In this document: positions 6,701 through 7,949 of the stretch, piece after piece | How positions within the stretch are numbered: position 1 is the first letter of the stretch | Layout: every line of letters starts with the position of its first letter | Assembly: GCA_021639925.1 (NCBI GenBank) | Contig: JAJXEL010000036.1 | Span: 5,661-13,609 of the forward strand | Reading direction: 5' to 3' | Origin: Alphaproteobacteria bacterium | GTDB lineage: Bacteria > Pseudomonadota > Alphaproteobacteria > CAAGCB01 > CAG-977 | DNA length: 7,949 nucleotides | Notes under the pieces: generated by a model | The model's database searches: none | What the model was told of the DNA's origin: nothing | The model's input: only the letters and a program-made list of their open reading frames with translations | Translations under genes and position numbers: made by a program

Positions 6701-6985
6701 CGTCGTAACGAAAAATCCGTTTCCGGAAATTCCCAAATCCGTTGAATAAGACGTGCTGCTTAACAACCCTTGAACGTCAATGCCGGCGCGGGTGCGGCAC
6801 TGAACGCCGCCGCTGGTATAACGCGTTGAAGAGGTCTGTTTGGTGACCAGCGTTGAAAAGCTGGCGGAATTCGCTTTGTATCCGATCGTATTGACGTTCG
6901 CGATGTTGTCCGAAATGATGCTCATGGCGGACGACTGCGCGTTTAATCCCGAAACGCCGGATTTTAATGCACCGAATAAACTCAT
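3785..6985 (-). CDS. flgE: FlgE, flagellar hook protein, greatly expanded
   Basis: FlgE is exported through the flagellar channel and polymerises into the hook, the universal joint outside the cell. The ends are typical. Residues 3-37 are the basal-body rod/hook N-terminal helix (LFGALKSGVSGLNAQSSAMS, then NIANVNTIGYK). Residues 67-93 carry RAGIDVQGLLSSTSYSTDLG and GNGFFV. Residues 221-252 match the FlgE outer domain (SSSVLIYDSLGNSHNAKLTF). Residues 960-1066 end in EEFTDMITTQRAYSAASKII and MLEELLTIKR. At 1066 residues it is about twice a usual alphaproteobacterial FlgE (roughly 400-600) because residues about 290-805 hold a series of related beta-rich modules. Cysteines occur at 63 and 387, unusual for an exported hook subunit. 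The start is ATG at 6985-6983 with AAGGAG upstream; the gap after flgD is 84 bases. A strong terminator follows. Confidence 0.95.
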   Translation of the reverse strand: MSLFGALKSGVSGLNAQSSAMSIISDNIANVNTIGYKANSASFSTLVTKQTSSTRYTSGGVQCRTRAGIDVQGLLSSTSYSTDLGISGNGFFVTTQTSNPSKDDLWSYTRVGTFSVDENGYLRNDNGYYLQAWPLMAFDGEENASLVQVGDNMFMKAYTDASGSTVYINDNIIDSTNMQPINLNTIGGTAQETQNISFGANLPADAPVFDPANPEAGGRYSSSVLIYDSLGNSHNAKLTFTKTENGTWSLDIGMPSGAATLITYSSSEVTNDATQDVYSARAQMEFTSIPTNHSTISMETNGKNYVFEFTTDGTTTYSPKANEVVVPVDLSSGIVTVGDAVEKFNEVIQETLPSAGRFSVGADGTTLEVQQSNSGSAIKFKVSTTACLQSATNPDPVTGISTGEFELPEIDWDVKNTARIDFSSDKLDDYLGKSVTIGTNTYVFSDTDAATSNGVVTVNISDLINRGTGKIDTVKLVSLLKQTINDNEPDYDRYVASGSTLEINPTSTGANILVSSGNSASVTFQSTNIAAYVGQTVTIGDIAGGTSKTYKFTDNTGITSGTILDDGSIAVNISDLYEKDRTSAAPIGVMNALYNTMQSYYQNAVGIEDLSNYIQVNGSTMVSTSGYLQATSSQAQLNKDTLTFTSTAVGDYNGKAVTIDGTTYTFSRGVSNSTTIDLDDLINTQTLTFTNVPADGDTVTINGTTYKFVTGTAGTNEISIDTPALASAEDAMKALAALAGVEGSRTGAALTLSGNVISENSANATIAETVDPTTLMTALAKLAGVEEHQTGASLVLTAFGTNAITNNTINNANLTTDTTQEDRMTFGTTEGIGSALDIVGKDNGKQLNQPDTDGLLVLTNTFSFNNVEKAQSGSIIPAVSFNADGTPKEINTDKIAIEWGNGASDMTGNYYESSQINLYIGDANTANGLTQLAGKFTTNYVTQDGAKYGTYTGVSISEDGIVTAIFDNGETRAIAQIPIATFVDANALEALTGNAYIETTSSGNATLRTAGEGGAGTISSNALEESTVDIAEEFTDMITTQRAYSAASKIITTADSMLEELLTIKR
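4571..5734 (-). repeat. Tandem degenerate modules inside FlgE
   Basis: In protein terms, modules begin at about residues 418, 521, 640 and 685, with a half module at 756-805 and a weaker relative at 295-385. The shared pattern is a beta strand (TLTFTS-like), then G..VTI.GTTY.F, a linker with ISDL or LDDLIN, a helix and a strand such as GSTLEINPTS. The clearest internal copy is AMKALAALAGVEGSRTGAAL (731-750) against LMTALAKLAGVEEHQTGASL (775-794). The pattern resembles the IN motif (ING-T-Y-F) seen in some flagellins and hook-associated proteins, an inference from appearance. Such insertions sit in the surface-exposed domains of hook subunits. Confidence 0.65.
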
Positions 6986-6991
6986 GTCATT

Positions 6992-6997
6992 CTCCTT
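6992..6997 (-). promoter_or_regulatory. flgE ribosome binding site
   Basis: AAGGAG lies six bases before the flgE ATG. An ATG five bases further upstream (6990) is followed almost at once by TGA and is not the start. Confidence 0.7.
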
Positions 6998-7045
6998 TTT
7001 CAGTTGTCTTTCCGATACGGTTCTGTAAGGGAAAAACGTTCGTGT

Positions 7046-7065
7046 GCCGAATTATTCTTTTCGGC
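7046..7065. other. Small hairpin in the flgD-flgE gap
   Basis: GCCGAA (7046-7051) and TTCGGC (7060-7065) form a six-base stem with an eight-base loop, just after the flgD stop. No T-tract follows on the minus strand, so it is not an obvious terminator. It might slow decay or adjust the flgD to flgE ratio, since the hook needs far more FlgE than FlgD; this is speculation. Confidence 0.4.
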
Positions 7066-7069
7066 TTTG

Positions 7070-7876
7070 TTATACTGTTGCCTGTTCTTCGGAATCTCCG
7101 GCGTCGCCGGTATCCCCTGTATCTCCTGTATCTCCTGTATCGCCGGCGCCTGTATCTTCATCGGCGTCGCCGGTGTTGTCCGCAGGCGGGGTCAGTTCGC
7201 TTTTATCGTGAACTGCCAGAATACTGTTCATATCAACGGCGACTTCGCCCATGCCGACGGCAACAACGTCGCCGTCATAAGCGACGCCAGTCACTTTGCC
7301 GAAAACGGTTTTCTGGACTTCAACCGTTGATCCGGACGAGTCAACCGCGGTAACAACCAGCACATAGGCGCCGTCTTCCAGTTTGTTGCCGTTGCTGTCT
7401 TTGCCGTCCCATTCCATTTCGTGACGGCCGGCGGACAATTCGACGCCCGTAAACGTTTTTACGAAATTACCGCTGCTGTCTTTGATCGAAACGACGCAGG
7501 ACGCGGCGTCCGCCCCCAAAATGTAGGAAAATTTCGCATATCCGTCCTGTAACGGCAGATAATCGCTGAGCGCCTGGACGGTCTGATCCATATAGCTGAT
7601 CGCCTGAGTCGCCATCGCGTTGACGTTCTGGGCGACGATTGTTTCCAAATATTCGTTGGACTGAATGCTTTGTTCGACCTGCGCGTATTGAACCAGCTGG
7701 TTGGTATATTCGCTGGTGTCCATCGGGTCCAGAGGATCCTGATATTTCAGCTGCTGGGTCAGCAGGTAGAGGAAAGCTTCCATATCGTCAAAAAGCTGTG
7801 TTTTTGAACTGGCGGAATCTTTTCCCGTTGTTTGCGCGTTTGTTAAAACGTCCAGGCCGCTTACGGAAGTTGTCAT
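7070..7876 (-). CDS. flgD: FlgD, flagellar hook cap/assembly protein
   Basis: FlgD is exported and forms the temporary cap under which FlgE subunits fold into the hook. Residues 28-75 hold the conserved N-terminal signature: LLTQQLKYQDPLDPMDTSEY at 38-57, then TNQLVQYAQVEQS. Residues about 115-220 form the Ig/tudor-like C-terminal core, with GRHEMEWDGKDSNGNKLEDG at 150-169 followed by AYVLVVTAV, matching the FlgD Ig-like pattern (WDG.D..G..L..G.Y). Residues 229-268 are an added acidic tail with Asp-Thr-Gly repeats, not part of the usual fold. At 268 residues it is slightly longer than typical (220-240) because of that tail. One cysteine is present at 127. The start is ATG at 7876-7874 with a consensus AGGAGG eight bases upstream. 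It follows a probable fliK and precedes flgE. Confidence 0.95.
   Translation of the reverse strand: MTTSVSGLDVLTNAQTTGKDSASSKTQLFDDMEAFLYLLTQQLKYQDPLDPMDTSEYTNQLVQYAQVEQSIQSNEYLETIVAQNVNAMATQAISYMDQTVQALSDYLPLQDGYAKFSYILGADAASCVVSIKDSSGNFVKTFTGVELSAGRHEMEWDGKDSNGNKLEDGAYVLVVTAVDSSGSTVEVQKTVFGKVTGVAYDGDVVAVGMGEVAVDMNSILAVHDKSELTPPADNTGDADEDTGAGDTGDTGDTGDTGDAGDSEEQATV
7094..7156 (-). repeat. Nine-base tandem repeats coding a GDT tail in FlgD
   Basis: Residues 241-261 are built from Gly-Asp-Thr units with two Gly-Asp-Ala/Ser variants. The DNA consists of repeats of the type GGAGATACA, with several adjacent units identical (ATCTCCTGT on the plus strand at 7121-7139) and outer units diverged (GGCGACGCC, GGGGATACC). 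The identical inner units suggest recent slippage; unit number could vary between strains without breaking the frame. Confidence 0.85.
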
Positions 7877-7884
7877 GGCGTTTT

Positions 7885-7892
7885 CCTCCTTA
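7885..7892 (-). promoter_or_regulatory. flgD ribosome binding site fused to the upstream stop codon
   Basis: The minus strand reads TAAGGAGG: the stop of the upstream gene (7892-7890) shares an A with the consensus AGGAGG (7890-7885). The flgD ATG follows after eight bases. This arrangement favours translational coupling. Confidence 0.8.
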
Positions 7893-7949
7893 TACTCTGA
7901 TATTCAAGGCGTAACGCCCCGAATAATCTGCGGCGGACGGCGCGGGACG
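7890..7949 (-). CDS. fliK: C-terminal 19 codons of the upstream gene, probably FliK
   Basis: The frame entering from the right edge reads RPAPSAADYSGRYALNIRV and stops with TAA at 7892-7890, 13 bases before flgD. FliK is the hook-length ruler and substrate-specificity switch and commonly lies directly before flgD in alphaproteobacteria. A short beta-like end such as LNIRV fits, but 19 residues are too few to prove the family. The call rests mainly on position and on the tight coupling to flgD. Confidence 0.5.
   Translation of the reverse strand, partial: RPAPSAADYSGRYALNIRV

Noticed and set aside
3785..6985. FlgE as a fusion of two genes or an assembly duplication
   Set aside because: The frame is open throughout, the modules differ clearly in sequence, and both ends belong to one FlgE, so the length is better explained by old internal duplication.

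Overview
The window holds part of a flagellar gene cluster, almost all of it on the minus strand. It looks alphaproteobacterial: the gene order is hook operon (fliK-flgD-flgE) followed by basal-body/switch operon (fliF-fliG-fliH), and the FliF, FliG and FliH proteins resemble those of Rhodospirillales-type bacteria. That placement comes from recognising protein families, not from a search. Base composition looks moderate (roughly half GC), lower than most cultivated Rhodospirillales, so a less-studied alphaproteobacterial lineage is possible.

Layout from right to left, in the direction of transcription. Positions 7949-7890 carry the last 19 codons of an upstream gene, probably fliK. flgD (7876-7070, hook cap/scaffold) follows, with a GDT-repeat acidic tail. 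Next is flgE (6985-3785, hook protein), about 1066 residues and much longer than usual because its middle holds an array of related beta-rich modules. A strong rho-independent terminator (3758-3725) closes this unit. About 470 bases of non-coding, repeat-dense DNA follow (3724-3255): two near-identical 44-base direct repeats, a third degenerate copy of their core, two identical-stem ACGTAC hairpins at a fixed offset from the core, and two further palindromes. A second unit then starts: fliF (3254-1638, GTG start, MS ring), fliG (1625-606, rotor switch) and fliH (584-about 141, regulator of the export ATPase).

The left end is abnormal. FliH is cut just after its diagnostic AxxxGxxxGxxxGxxxA helix and loses its whole C-terminal FliI-binding domain. 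At the same point the plus strand becomes the coding strand of a dicarboxylate/amino acid:cation symporter fragment (1 to about 138), itself cut mid-protein. Two unrelated genes broken tail-to-tail within about ten bases mean a rearrangement breakpoint or an assembly chimera.

How the genes work together: FliF forms the MS ring in the inner membrane. FliG binds its cytoplasmic tail and takes torque from the stator. FliH couples the FliI ATPase to the export gate. FliK measures hook length, FlgD caps the growing hook, and FlgE is the hook subunit. I see no defence, mobile or biosynthetic system. The points most worth a second look are the expanded modular hook protein, the intergenic repeat composite and the left-end breakpoint.
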